From Bradyrhizobium arachidis (GTDB lineage Bacteria > Pseudomonadota > Alphaproteobacteria > Rhizobiales > Xanthobacteraceae): DNA of 64,000 nt. Numbering within the stretch: the first letter of the stretch is position 1; every line of letters starts with the position of its first letter. The translations under genes were made by a program, and so were the position numbers. Positions 32,505 to 41,310 of the stretch are shown in pieces. The DNA is taken from positions 7,750,001-7,814,000 of the forward strand of contig NZ_CP030050.1 of assembly GCF_015291705.1 (NCBI RefSeq), read 5' to 3'. The notes below the pieces were generated by a model. That model was not told the origin of the DNA. It worked only from the letters and a program-made list of their open reading frames with translations, and did no database searches.

Positions 32505-33404
32505 ATGAATCCGAGCAGCGCTGCGCGGACGACACCAACGGCCACCGCCGGTGAACCCGCCCTGAAATACGTAGAGGCCAATGGCGTGCGGTTCGCCTAT
32601 CTCGAACAGGGGACCGGCCCCCTCGTAATGTTCCTGCACGGATTTCCCGACAACGCCTGGTCCTATCGCAAGCAGCTGCAGGTCTTCGCCGATGCCGGAT
32701 ATCGTGCAGTCTCGCCGTTCCTGCGCGGCTACGCGCCGACCGGGATTCCCGCGGACGATGTTTTCGACCCCATCGCGCTCGGCAGGGATCTCGAAGCGCT
32801 CATTGCGGCGCTGAGCGAGGACGGACAAGCCTGCGTCGCCGGCATGGATTGGGGTGGCACGTCGACCTTTCAGGCGCTGGACACGGCGCCATCGTCGATC
32901 AAGGCCGCCGTGGTGATGAACACGGCCCACCCGATCACGTTCTCGAGCATCAGGCGCGATCCCGAAATCGTTCGATCCATCTTCCACGTCTACTTCTTCC
33001 AGCTGATCGGCGCCGAGTCGGCGGTCAATATCGAGGGACTGCCCTTCGTCGACTATCTCTGGAAGCTGTGGTCACCGGCCTTCGACAACGAAGCGCATCT
33101 CCGTTCGGTCAAGGAGACGCTCAGCTCGCCGGGCACGATGGCGGCGGCGCTCAAATATTATGGCGGCCTCACCGAAGCGAGCCGCATGGGCCGGCTGCCG
33201 ATCAATGACATGCACACGCCGACGCTGACGATCTATGGCAGCAACGATCCGACAGCGAAATATTCGGTGAAAGAGGAGCGGCTGTTCAAGGGACCGCACA
33301 AGCGCGTCGTTCTGCCTGATGTCGGGCACTTCCCGCACCTCGAGCGTGAGGCTGAAGTCACCGGCCTGATCATGGACTGGTTCAGGACGCACGCATCCGC
33401 CTGA
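32505..33404 (+). CDS. Alpha/beta hydrolase (epoxide hydrolase/haloalkane-type)
   Basis: A 299-aa hydrolase. The oxyanion-hole motif is FLHGFPDNAWSY, and the nucleophile elbow reads GMDWGGTST, with Asp in the nucleophile place as in epoxide hydrolases and dehalogenases. The acid/His end is LTIYGSNDPTAKYS and LPDVGHFPHLERE. A cap domain lies between. It probably opens epoxides or hydrolyses haloalkane-like compounds; substrate unknown. Start 32505 has GGAG seven bases upstream; ATG 32499 is too close. Under likely control of the divergent MarR regulator, and followed by a PEP mutase-like gene in the same direction. Confidence 0.9.
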   Translation: MNPSSAARTTPTATAGEPALKYVEANGVRFAYLEQGTGPLVMFLHGFPDNAWSYRKQLQVFADAGYRAVSPFLRGYAPTGIPADDVFDPIALGRDLEALIAALSEDGQACVAGMDWGGTSTFQALDTAPSSIKAAVVMNTAHPITFSSIRRDPEIVRSIFHVYFFQLIGAESAVNIEGLPFVDYLWKLWSPAFDNEAHLRSVKETLSSPGTMAAALKYYGGLTEASRMGRLPINDMHTPTLTIYGSNDPTAKYSVKEERLFKGPHKRVVLPDVGHFPHLEREAEVTGLIMDWFRTHASA

Positions 33405-33469
33405 AAGCAATCGCGGACGCCGGACGACGCCGCACGATCGATCTCGTTCTCTCAGCAGGAGTGCACGCA

Positions 33470-34273
33470 ATGGACATCGGGACACAGCAGAAATACGCAG
33501 AGACGTTTCTTGGTCTTCACAGGACAGGCGATCCGCTCGTTCTGTTCAACGCGTGGGACGCCGCTACCGCCAAGGCGATTGCGAAGGCGTCGGCCGCCAT
33601 CGCGACCAGCAGCGGAGCGGTCGCCTCCGCCCTTGGCTACGCCGACGGAGAAAATGTCCCGCTCGACGTGGTGGCCGGCCTGGTGTCGCGGATCACCGCG
33701 ACCGTCCCGGTTCCGGTATCGATCGATCTGGAGGCGGGATATGGCGACACACCGGATGCCGCCGCGACGTCGACGACGAAAATTCTGCAAGCCGGCGCCG
33801 TCGGCATCAATATCGAAGACGGGCTCTCCGGCGGAAAGCGCCAACTCGTCAGCCCCGAACAGCACGCCGCGAAGATCAAGGCGGTGCGAAACGCCGCGCA
33901 AGGTTTCGGCGTTCGCCTGTTCATCAATGCCAGGACCGATCCGTTTCTGCTGAAATTCGGATCGCCGGAGGAATGCCTGAACGAAGCGGCTCGGCGCGCG
34001 AAGGTCTATGCCGAGGCCGGCGCCGACGGGATTTTCGTTCCCGGCCTCACCGACCTCGCGCTGATCGAGAAGCTGGTTCAGCTCACGCCGCTGCCGGTCA
34101 ACATCATGGTGACGCAAGGTGTTCCCGAAATCCCCGATCTCGCCCGCGTCGGCGTTCGGCGGGTGAGTCTCGGGCCGTGGCCCATGATGGCAGCGATGCG
34201 TGTCATCGGACAGGCCGCCGCGGGGGTCGCAGCGAGCAAGCAATACGGCACGTTCCTGCAGCCGAACGCCTGA
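33470..34273 (+). CDS. Isocitrate lyase/PEP mutase family enzyme
   Basis: A 267-aa TIM-barrel lyase. Family segments: LVLFNAWDAATAKAIAKA, SSGAVASALGYADGE, VPVSIDLEAGYGDTPD, AVGINIEDGLSGGKRQL and INARTDPFLL. The position of the CKR-type isocitrate lyase signature reads differently, so it belongs to the broader PEP mutase/oxaloacetase group (for example 2-methylisocitrate lyase or phosphonopyruvate-like enzymes). ATG 33470 follows an AGGAG at a good distance; GTG 33461 is too near. It lies 65 bp after the hydrolase and is probably in its operon. Substrate cannot be set from sequence. Confidence 0.87.
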   Translation: MDIGTQQKYAETFLGLHRTGDPLVLFNAWDAATAKAIAKASAAIATSSGAVASALGYADGENVPLDVVAGLVSRITATVPVPVSIDLEAGYGDTPDAAATSTTKILQAGAVGINIEDGLSGGKRQLVSPEQHAAKIKAVRNAAQGFGVRLFINARTDPFLLKFGSPEECLNEAARRAKVYAEAGADGIFVPGLTDLALIEKLVQLTPLPVNIMVTQGVPEIPDLARVGVRRVSLGPWPMMAAMRVIGQAAAGVAASKQYGTFLQPNA

Positions 34274-34292
34274 GCCGACCTCTCAGGCCGCG

Positions 34293-36875
34293 CTACGCCG
34301 ACCGCTTCACCGCCTCGCGTCCCGCCGCCACATCGAACCGGCCGAGCATCGCCCTCGCCTGCTCGGCGCAGTGCTCGATCAGCCAGCGCTCCAACGCGAC
34401 CGGCGCGAGCGCGGGGGCGTAGAGGAAGCCTTGCACGACGTCGCAGCCGAGCTCGGCCAGCGTCCTGCGCTGGCCTTCGGTCTCGACGCCTTCGGCGACG
34501 ACGGTCATGCCGAGGCCCTGGCCGACACGGACCACGGCGGTGGCGATCGCGAGCGCGCCCACGTCCTTCTCGATGTCGCGCATGAAGCTGCGGTCGATCT
34601 TGAGCTCGCGGATCGGCAGATGGGCGAGACGGCTGAGGCTGGAATAGCCGGTGCCGAAATCATCGACCGAAAGCCCGACGCCGAGCTCGCGGATCGCGTT
34701 CATGGTCTCGAGCGCGGCGACGCTGTCCTGCATGAACGCGCCCTCGGTGATCTCGAGCATGAGGGCATCCGGCGGCAGATCGTGTTCGGCGAGGATATCC
34801 TTGAGCCGCGCGGCCAGCGTGACGTTGCGGAAGTTGATCGGCGACAGGTTCACCGAGACGCTGGGAATGTTGAGCCCGGCGCGGCGCCAGCTCGCCATCT
34901 GTCGGCAGGCCTCGCGCACCGACCACAGGCCGATCTGCTCGATCAGGCCGCACTCCTCGGCGAGCGGGATGAATTTTGCGGGCGAGACGTCGCCGAGCAC
35001 GGCATCGTGCCAGCGCGCCAGCGCCTCGACGCCGTGGATGGCGCCGTCACAGCTGCGGATCTGCGGCTGATAGCTGAGGCTGAGCGCGCCCTCGGCGATG
35101 GCCTTGCGCAGCGCCGCGATCAGCGCCAGCCGCTGCTCGGCGAGGCCGTTCATCTCGACGCTGAAAATGCGATGGGTGGAGCGGCCGGCCTGCTTGGCCA
35201 TGTACATGGCGGCGTCGGCCTGCTGCATCAGCGTGTCGATGTCGGTGGCGTGGTCGGGATAGAGGCTGATGCCGATGCTGGCCGACATCGGCATCAGTTT
35301 CGATCCGAGCCTCAAGGGTGCGGCCAACGCCTCCGTGATTCCTGACGCGACGCGCTCGGCGTCCTGCGCGTTACGCTTCGGCAGCAGGATGACGAATTCG
35401 TCGCCGCCGAGCCGTCCCAGCATGTCCTCGGGACCGATATGCTCGCGCAGGCGCTGCGCGAGCTGGATCAGCAGCTCGTCGCCGGCCGCGTGGCCGAGCG
35501 TGTCGTTGACGTCCTTGAAATGATCGACGTCGAGAAAGGCGAGCGCGACATGACTGCCGGTCGGGCAGGCATCGATCGCGGTGGTGATGAGATGGCGGAG
35601 CTGCGCGCGGTTCGGCAGGCCGGTGAGGATGTCGTGATAGGCAAGCCGCGCGATCTCGGCGCGCGCCTCCTTGCGCTCGATCGCGAAGGCGCCAAGATCG
35701 ACGCAGGCGTCGACGATGCGGCGGTGCCAGTTGCTCGGCGCGCGCGGCTCGCGGAAATAGAAGGCGAAGGTGGCGATGACCCGGCCATCCTTGGCCTTGA
35801 TCGGCGTCGACCAGCAGGCGCGCAGGCCGACTTCGAGCGGGCGGGTCTTGTAGGGCTGCCAGCGCGGATCGGTGTCGAGATCTTCCGCCAGCACCGGCTC
35901 GCCGTAGAAGGCGGCGGTGCCGCAGGAGCCGACATCGGGACCGATCGCGATGCCGTCCAGTGCGCGGGAATAATCCTCGGGCAGGCTCGGTCCGCCGAGC
36001 GGATGGACCAGGCCGGCGGCATCGACGTGAAGCAGCGAGCAGACGACGTCAGGCGCGATCTCCTCGACGCGGCGGCACAGCCGGTCGGCGATATCGGTGA
36101 TCGGAACCTCATCGGCAAGCGCGCTCATGATGAGCTGCTGGAGCGAGCGCAGCTGCTTGGTCTCGGTGATGTCCTCGAGCAGCGCGAAGATGTGCCTGAC
36201 CCGCCCCTTCTTGTCGCGGAAGGCGTCGATGCGGGCGCTGACCCAGATCTCCTCGCCGTGCTTGTTGTAGACCAGCGTCTCGATTTCGCCGCGCGGGCCG
36301 CCGGCCATCAGGCGCCTGACGAGCTTTGCGACGGCATTGCGATCGGTGTGACAGCCGGCGATGAGCTCGCCGGCGCGGCGGCCCTCGGCCTGGTCGCTGC
36401 TGTAGCCGAACAGTGTCGTGAAGGAGGAATTGACGTAGACGATGTTCTGCTCGACATCGGTGATGATCACCGCGCGATTGGTCTGGTCGGAGACGGCGTG
36501 GAGCAGCCCGATCCTGACACGGCGTTCGGCGTCGGCGGTGACATCGCGCGCGAACACGATGCGATGGGCGGTTCCGCCGACGGTCGCGGGCGACATCGAG
36601 ACGAGCGCCTTGATCCGGCTGCCGTCGCGGCGCACGAGGCTGATCTCGCCACGGAAGTCCGGGGCGGCGTCGGCATGAAGGCATTTGAGCGCGAGAATGC
36701 CGGCATCGCGGCCGAGCACCTCACTTCGCGCGAGCTTCCAGATCCGCTCCGCGGCGCCGTTGAAATGCGTGATGCGATGCGCCGCGTCGACGATGACGAT
36801 GCCATCGTCGGCGCATTCGAGCGCGGCGCGCAGCACATCCGGAATTTCGGTCACAACACAATCGGAAGCGGACAT
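34293..36875 (-). CDS. PAS-PAS-GAF-GGDEF-EAL c-di-GMP signalling protein
   Basis: An 860-aa soluble sensor/output protein. Two PAS domains (about residues 10-120 and 130-245; ADDGIVIVDAAHRITHFN, DQTNRAVIITDVEQNIVYVN) precede a GAF-like domain (about 255-420), a GGDEF domain (catalytic GGDEF at 490-494 in LGRLGGDEFVILL), and an EAL domain (EAL at 617-619 in GVEALARWHD) with LKIDRSFM and DDFGTGYSSLS. Both active-site motifs are intact, so it could make and degrade c-di-GMP. Start at 36875 (MSASDCVVTE); the frame open up to 37994 is antisense read-through of the MFS gene. The signal sensed is unknown. Confidence 0.93.
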   Translation of the reverse strand: MSASDCVVTEIPDVLRAALECADDGIVIVDAAHRITHFNGAAERIWKLARSEVLGRDAGILALKCLHADAAPDFRGEISLVRRDGSRIKALVSMSPATVGGTAHRIVFARDVTADAERRVRIGLLHAVSDQTNRAVIITDVEQNIVYVNSSFTTLFGYSSDQAEGRRAGELIAGCHTDRNAVAKLVRRLMAGGPRGEIETLVYNKHGEEIWVSARIDAFRDKKGRVRHIFALLEDITETKQLRSLQQLIMSALADEVPITDIADRLCRRVEEIAPDVVCSLLHVDAAGLVHPLGGPSLPEDYSRALDGIAIGPDVGSCGTAAFYGEPVLAEDLDTDPRWQPYKTRPLEVGLRACWSTPIKAKDGRVIATFAFYFREPRAPSNWHRRIVDACVDLGAFAIERKEARAEIARLAYHDILTGLPNRAQLRHLITTAIDACPTGSHVALAFLDVDHFKDVNDTLGHAAGDELLIQLAQRLREHIGPEDMLGRLGGDEFVILLPKRNAQDAERVASGITEALAAPLRLGSKLMPMSASIGISLYPDHATDIDTLMQQADAAMYMAKQAGRSTHRIFSVEMNGLAEQRLALIAALRKAIAEGALSLSYQPQIRSCDGAIHGVEALARWHDAVLGDVSPAKFIPLAEECGLIEQIGLWSVREACRQMASWRRAGLNIPSVSVNLSPINFRNVTLAARLKDILAEHDLPPDALMLEITEGAFMQDSVAALETMNAIRELGVGLSVDDFGTGYSSLSRLAHLPIRELKIDRSFMRDIEKDVGALAIATAVVRVGQGLGMTVVAEGVETEGQRRTLAELGCDVVQGFLYAPALAPVALERWLIEHCAEQARAMLGRFDVAAGREAVKRSA

Positions 36876-37033
36876 CGTCTGACCCGGCGGGGATCGGGAA
36901 AATGCGGCAATCAGCCCGAGGTTAACGCTTTGATGGTGTCCAAGACGTTTTTGCGACCCGCCGTCAGCCGCCCAACATGCGACATGCTTAACGTTCCGCG
37001 AAAGCTGCGAAGATATCTTGATGTTCGGGGAAC

Positions 37034-38347
37034 CTATTCGGCGCCGGTTCCCGCTCGCACCCTGTGCAACTGACCGGCCACGGCCCGCACCTTGCGCGGC
37101 GCTGCCTGCCAGATCGCGAGCGCCGACAATCCGCTCACGAGGATGGCGATGCCGAAGGCGAGTGTGTAGTCGCCGGCGCGATCGTAAAGAAACCCGGTCA
37201 CCCACGGTCCCGCCGCGCCGCCAGCCAGCGCCGCCAGCATGATCGTGCCAAAAATGCTGCCCTGGTGCCTGCCCTGGAAGATCTCGAACACCACTGCGCC
37301 CATGATCGAGGTGAGGCCGTAGCCGAGCGCGCCTTGCGTGAACACCATGATGTAGACGAGCCACAGCGAGGGCTGGAACTTCAGCGCCATCAGCGCCGCG
37401 AAGCAGATCGCGAAGCCGACACAGCTGATCGCCCAGACCCATTCCCGCCCGATCCGGTCGGAGACGTGGCCGAGCCATATCTGGCCGGGAATGCCGAGCA
37501 GGCTGACAATGCCGAGCGCCCACACCGCGACGGAAGGGCTGAAGCCGATATCGAGCAGGAATTTGGTCTGATGCACCTGCACCGCGTACCAGATGTAAAG
37601 GCCGCAGAAATAACCGAGCGCGATCCACCAGAAGCGCGCGGTCGCAACCGCGCGCTTGAGCGTCCACTCGGTCGCGACCCAGGCGGGATCGACGACGTTC
37701 GAGACCAGCTTGGCGGCGCCGGACGCCGGCGCAGCGTCGCCATCGGGCTGAAGGCCGATATCCTCGGGGCGCTTGTGCAGCAACAGGTTGATCGGCGCCA
37801 GCACGATCAGGAGCAGCAGGCCCATCGCCGTGCAGGCGGTGCGCCAACCGGTCTGCTCGATCATGTGCTGGACCCATGGCAGCAGCGTCACCGAGCCAAG
37901 GCCGACGCCGGCAAAAGCAATGCCGATGGCAAAGCCGCGCTTGCGGATGAACCAGTTCGGCAGGAACAGCGATTGGCCGGAATAGCCGAGACACACGCTG
38001 CCGGCGCCGACCATGACGCCGAGCGTCACATAGAGATGCCAGGGCACGCTGGTCAGCGGCGCCAGCAGCAGCCCGCCGCCCATGAGAACGACGCCGAGCT
38101 CCATCACCGCGCGGGGACCGGCGCGGTCCATCAGCCGGCCGATCAGCGGGCTCGCCACGGCAGAGGCCACGAAGCCGAACGAGAACGCGCCCGCGGTGAC
38201 GCCGCGCTCCCAGCCGAACTCGGAGATGATCGGCGGAAAGAACAATGAGAATGCGGTGCGCGCGTTGACGCCGATCGCCATGGTGACGAAGGTCACGGCG
38301 ACCACGACCCAGCCGTAGAAGAACCGAAGCCGCATGGTGTGTTTCAT
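37034..38347 (-). CDS. Major facilitator superfamily transporter (oxalate/formate antiporter-like)
   Basis: A 437-aa carrier with 12 predicted membrane helices. The N-terminal half has FYGWVVVAVTFVTMAIGVNAR, the loop-2 motif GRLMDRAGPRAVMELG and GVGLGSVTLLPWVQHMIE; the C-terminal half has LLGIPGQIWLGHVSDRIGREWV and ends at a polar tail. The layout recalls the oxalate/formate and monocarboxylate antiporter branch. Substrate unknown, likely an organic acid. It lies between two c-di-GMP protein genes but shares no obvious link with them. Downstream 158 bp lead into the PAS-GGDEF-EAL gene. Confidence 0.88.
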   Translation of the reverse strand: MKHTMRLRFFYGWVVVAVTFVTMAIGVNARTAFSLFFPPIISEFGWERGVTAGAFSFGFVASAVASPLIGRLMDRAGPRAVMELGVVLMGGGLLLAPLTSVPWHLYVTLGVMVGAGSVCLGYSGQSLFLPNWFIRKRGFAIGIAFAGVGLGSVTLLPWVQHMIEQTGWRTACTAMGLLLLIVLAPINLLLHKRPEDIGLQPDGDAAPASGAAKLVSNVVDPAWVATEWTLKRAVATARFWWIALGYFCGLYIWYAVQVHQTKFLLDIGFSPSVAVWALGIVSLLGIPGQIWLGHVSDRIGREWVWAISCVGFAICFAALMALKFQPSLWLVYIMVFTQGALGYGLTSIMGAVVFEIFQGRHQGSIFGTIMLAALAGGAAGPWVTGFLYDRAGDYTLAFGIAILVSGLSALAIWQAAPRKVRAVAGQLHRVRAGTGAE

Positions 38348-38447
38348 CCCTGGACGATCCTACCGACCATCCGGGGATACGCAGGTCAAGCGATTTTCGC
38401 GCATGCGCGCTCGGCGCAGGTCAATCGCTCTGAACATTCACATGCGG

Positions 38448-38569
38448 TCGTCATGCCCGGGCTTGTCCCGGGCATCCACGTTCTTTGTGCTGTGGCGAAG
38501 GCGTGGATGGCCGGGCCATAGGCGAGCGGAAGCGACGCCGTCCTTCGGACGGCTATGCCCGGCCATGAC
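38448..38569. repeat. Mosaic palindromic repeat (CGTCATGCCCGGGC type)
   Basis: It begins CGTCATGCCCGGGC (38448) and ends GCCCGGCCATGACG (38569), an imperfect terminal inverted repeat. Internal inverted parts ATCCACG (38473-38479)/CGTGGAT (38501-38507) and CGTCCTTCGGACG are seen. This is a common dispersed element in Bradyrhizobium. It occupies about half of the 242-bp gap between MFS and CHASE-GGDEF genes. Confidence 0.8.
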
Positions 38570-38589
38570 GCTGTGGAAGCGAGGCGCGC

Positions 38590-41019
38590 TCAGGCGGCGT
38601 CGCGCTGCGTCGTGCGAACGGGCACGTCGAATTCGATCTGGTCGACCGGCACCGGCCTGCCGAACAGGTAGCCTTGCGCAAAGTTGACACCGAGCGCGGT
38701 CAGCCGCTCGAATTCCTCGGCTGTCTCGACGCCTTCGGCGGTGACCGACATGTCGAGCCCGCGCGCCAGCGTCACGATCGAGGAGATGATGGCGGATGAG
38801 CGTGGCTGGTGCGTGAGGTTGCGGATGAAGGACTTGTCGATCTTGATCTTGTCGAACGGGAATGCGGTGAGATAGCTCAGCGACGAATAGCCGGTGCCGA
38901 AATCGTCGAGCGCGAGCTCGATGCCGATGCTCTTCAGCCGCTCCATGAAGGCGTGGTTCTCGACACCGCGCTCCAGCAGTACCGATTCCGTGATCTCGAT
39001 TTCGAGCCGCTGCGGCGGCAGGCCGGAGTCGGCGAGCGCGGCGCAGATCATCTCGAACAGCTCGGCTTCCTTGAACTGGATCGGCGACAGGTTGACCGCG
39101 ACCATCAGATTGGAGGGCCAGCCGGCCGCATCGGCGCAGGCGCGCCGCAGCACGAATTCGCCGAGCGGCACGATCAGCCCGGTCTCTTCGGCAAGCGCAA
39201 TGAACTGGTCGGGCGGGATCAGGCCGCGGCTCGGATGCCGCCAGCGCACCAGCGCCTCAAAGCCGCGGCGCGCGCCGGTGAGCGCATCGACGAACGGCTG
39301 ATAGTGCACTTCGAGCTGGCATTGCGCGATGGCATCGCGCAAATCGCCTTCCAGCGTGTTGCGCGCCTCGAGCTCGGCCGACATCGCCTCGTCGTAGACG
39401 GTGTAGCAGTTGCGGCCCGCCGATTTCGAACGGTACAGCGCAAGGTCGGCCTTCTTCAGGAGCTGCTCCTGGTCGCTGCCGTGATCCGGCGCGATCGCAA
39501 TGCCGATGCTGGTGCCGATCTCGACGCGATGGCCGGGCAGCAGGAACGGCTCGGCCACGAGCTTGGCGATCCGCGCTGCGAGCTCGGTCGCGCAGGCGCG
39601 CTGGTCCTCGCTCCCTTCCTGGATGATGGCGAACTCGTCGCCGCCGAGCCGCGCCAGCACGTCGCCGGCGCGCAATGCGGATCTCAGCCGCTGCGCCACC
39701 TGGCGCAGCAGCACGTCGCCAGCGCCGTGACCGAGGGAATCGTTGACGTTCTTGAAGCGGTCGAGATCGAGCATCAGGATCGAGAAGGCCGCGCCGGCAT
39801 CGTCGAGCTGGCCGTTGAGCTCGTCGAGCCGGGCGAGGAAGAAGGCGCGGTTGGGCAAGCCGGTCAGGATGTCGGTCTGGGCGAGCTCGAGCACGCGCTG
39901 GTTCGCCAGCGACAGCCGTCGCGAATTGCGGCTGGCGAGCATCAGATAGGTCGACAGCGACAGCGTGAGCAGCAAGCCGACGATGAGGACCGCGGCCGCG
40001 CGGTCATAGACCGTCTCCAGCGCGCCGCCGGCCGTCGGCATGGCGCGCACCTGCCAGTCGGTGTCCCCGATCTTGAGACCGCCCGACCAGTGCAGCATCC
40101 GCGCGACGTCGCGCATCGACTGCGGCGCGGTGGCGGCCGACGAGAAATCCGGCAGCATGTACTCGAGGCTGACGATCTGCCCCGTGAAGGGCGGATAGAC
40201 GTTGACGCTCACCGCAGGACTTGCGCCGGTGGTCACGCGAATGGTGTGGAGCAGCAGAGGCAGGTCGAAGACGCCGACGACGAAGCCGGTGAGATTGCGG
40301 CGCCGGTCCGCGACCGTCTCGCGCGACGTGCCCTTGGCATAGACGGGAAGCGCCACGAGCACGTCGGGCAGCCGGCCGCCCTCCTTCGGCTCGAACAGGC
40401 GCGTGCGAATGGCGGCGACCCGGTCGTTGTCGCGCGCCCGCTCCAGCGCCGCACGGCGCTCCGGGATGGTCGCGTAGTCCATGCCATAGACCTGCGAGGT
40501 CTTCGGCTGGGTCGAGTAGAACACCGGGAAATATTCGTCACCCTGCGGCGCGGTCGCGAGGGCCTCGCCCTGAAGCGACTTGACGCGATAGCCGGACACC
40601 CCGTCCGTGATCGCGGCAGCCTCGTATTCGGCGCGCTCCTTGCGGTTGACGCGCGGCAACCATGCGATGCGCAGCATGCCAGGATGGCGCTCGAACAGGC
40701 GGGCGCTGAAGGTCTCGAATTCGCTGCGGGTGATGTCCTCGTTGGTGGATTCGAACAGCGTACGCAGCGCGACCAGCCGCGAGATATACTCGCTCATGCC
40801 GTTCTGCATGACGATGGCTTCGGTCTCGGCCGCGTTCTCGAACTCGATCCGGTTGACGCGGCCTTCCCAGCGCGCGACGGCGGCGGCGCCCACGATCGAG
40901 AACAGAAGCCCGACGGCGACGGCGACGAGCGCAGGGCGATAGAGCCCGAGCAGCGGCGCGGCACGCCACCATCCGGTCACACGCTTCCGATCCTGATCGT
41001 TCTGATCGCGACCGCCCAT
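38590..41019 (-). CDS. CHASE-GGDEF-EAL membrane c-di-GMP protein
   Basis: An 809-aa inner-membrane receptor. Helix 1 (about 28-52, ALVAVAVGLLFSIVGAAAVA) and a second helix (about 335-357, AAAVLIVGLLLTLSLSTYLML) frame a periplasmic CHASE domain with FERHPGMLRIAWLPRV and PVFYSTQP. The cytoplasm holds GGDEF (459-463, LARLGGDEFAII) and EAL (588-590, GFEALVRWRHP) domains, with ELALDDFGTGYSSLS. Both motifs are intact. CHASE domains bind small extracellular ligands. A divergent gene (41311) encodes a solitary periplasmic amino-acid-type binding protein, which might hand ligand to this receptor; that link is inference. Confidence 0.94.
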   Translation of the reverse strand: MGGRDQNDQDRKRVTGWWRAAPLLGLYRPALVAVAVGLLFSIVGAAAVARWEGRVNRIEFENAAETEAIVMQNGMSEYISRLVALRTLFESTNEDITRSEFETFSARLFERHPGMLRIAWLPRVNRKERAEYEAAAITDGVSGYRVKSLQGEALATAPQGDEYFPVFYSTQPKTSQVYGMDYATIPERRAALERARDNDRVAAIRTRLFEPKEGGRLPDVLVALPVYAKGTSRETVADRRRNLTGFVVGVFDLPLLLHTIRVTTGASPAVSVNVYPPFTGQIVSLEYMLPDFSSAATAPQSMRDVARMLHWSGGLKIGDTDWQVRAMPTAGGALETVYDRAAAVLIVGLLLTLSLSTYLMLASRNSRRLSLANQRVLELAQTDILTGLPNRAFFLARLDELNGQLDDAGAAFSILMLDLDRFKNVNDSLGHGAGDVLLRQVAQRLRSALRAGDVLARLGGDEFAIIQEGSEDQRACATELAARIAKLVAEPFLLPGHRVEIGTSIGIAIAPDHGSDQEQLLKKADLALYRSKSAGRNCYTVYDEAMSAELEARNTLEGDLRDAIAQCQLEVHYQPFVDALTGARRGFEALVRWRHPSRGLIPPDQFIALAEETGLIVPLGEFVLRRACADAAGWPSNLMVAVNLSPIQFKEAELFEMICAALADSGLPPQRLEIEITESVLLERGVENHAFMERLKSIGIELALDDFGTGYSSLSYLTAFPFDKIKIDKSFIRNLTHQPRSSAIISSIVTLARGLDMSVTAEGVETAEEFERLTALGVNFAQGYLFGRPVPVDQIEFDVPVRTTQRDAA

Positions 41020-41310
41020 CTTGATCCCGCAAGTCCCCCTCGGCGCGCCGGTGCGAACTTCTGGTTGAGCCGCCGGCGCGACTATCGGACAAGGATCGCG
41101 GTTAAGAACTGGACAATATCGGAACCCGCGTGGTCCGCATCACGCGGCTTAGTTAACGATTGCCCCCGCAAGTTTCGGCAGTCTGGACATAACTTGCCGG
41201 TTTTCCCCGGAGTCATATGGACTCGCTGGTCATCGAGCGGTTAGCGACCTGTTCAGGGCCGCAGACTTATCTTTCCACCAAGCGCATTCAGCATCCGGCA
41301 AAGCATCCTC

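Noticed and set aside
36876..37994. N-terminal extension of the PAS-GGDEF-EAL protein
   Set aside because: The frame continues into DNA that is coding in another frame for the MFS transporter and carries no domain; the true start is at 36875.
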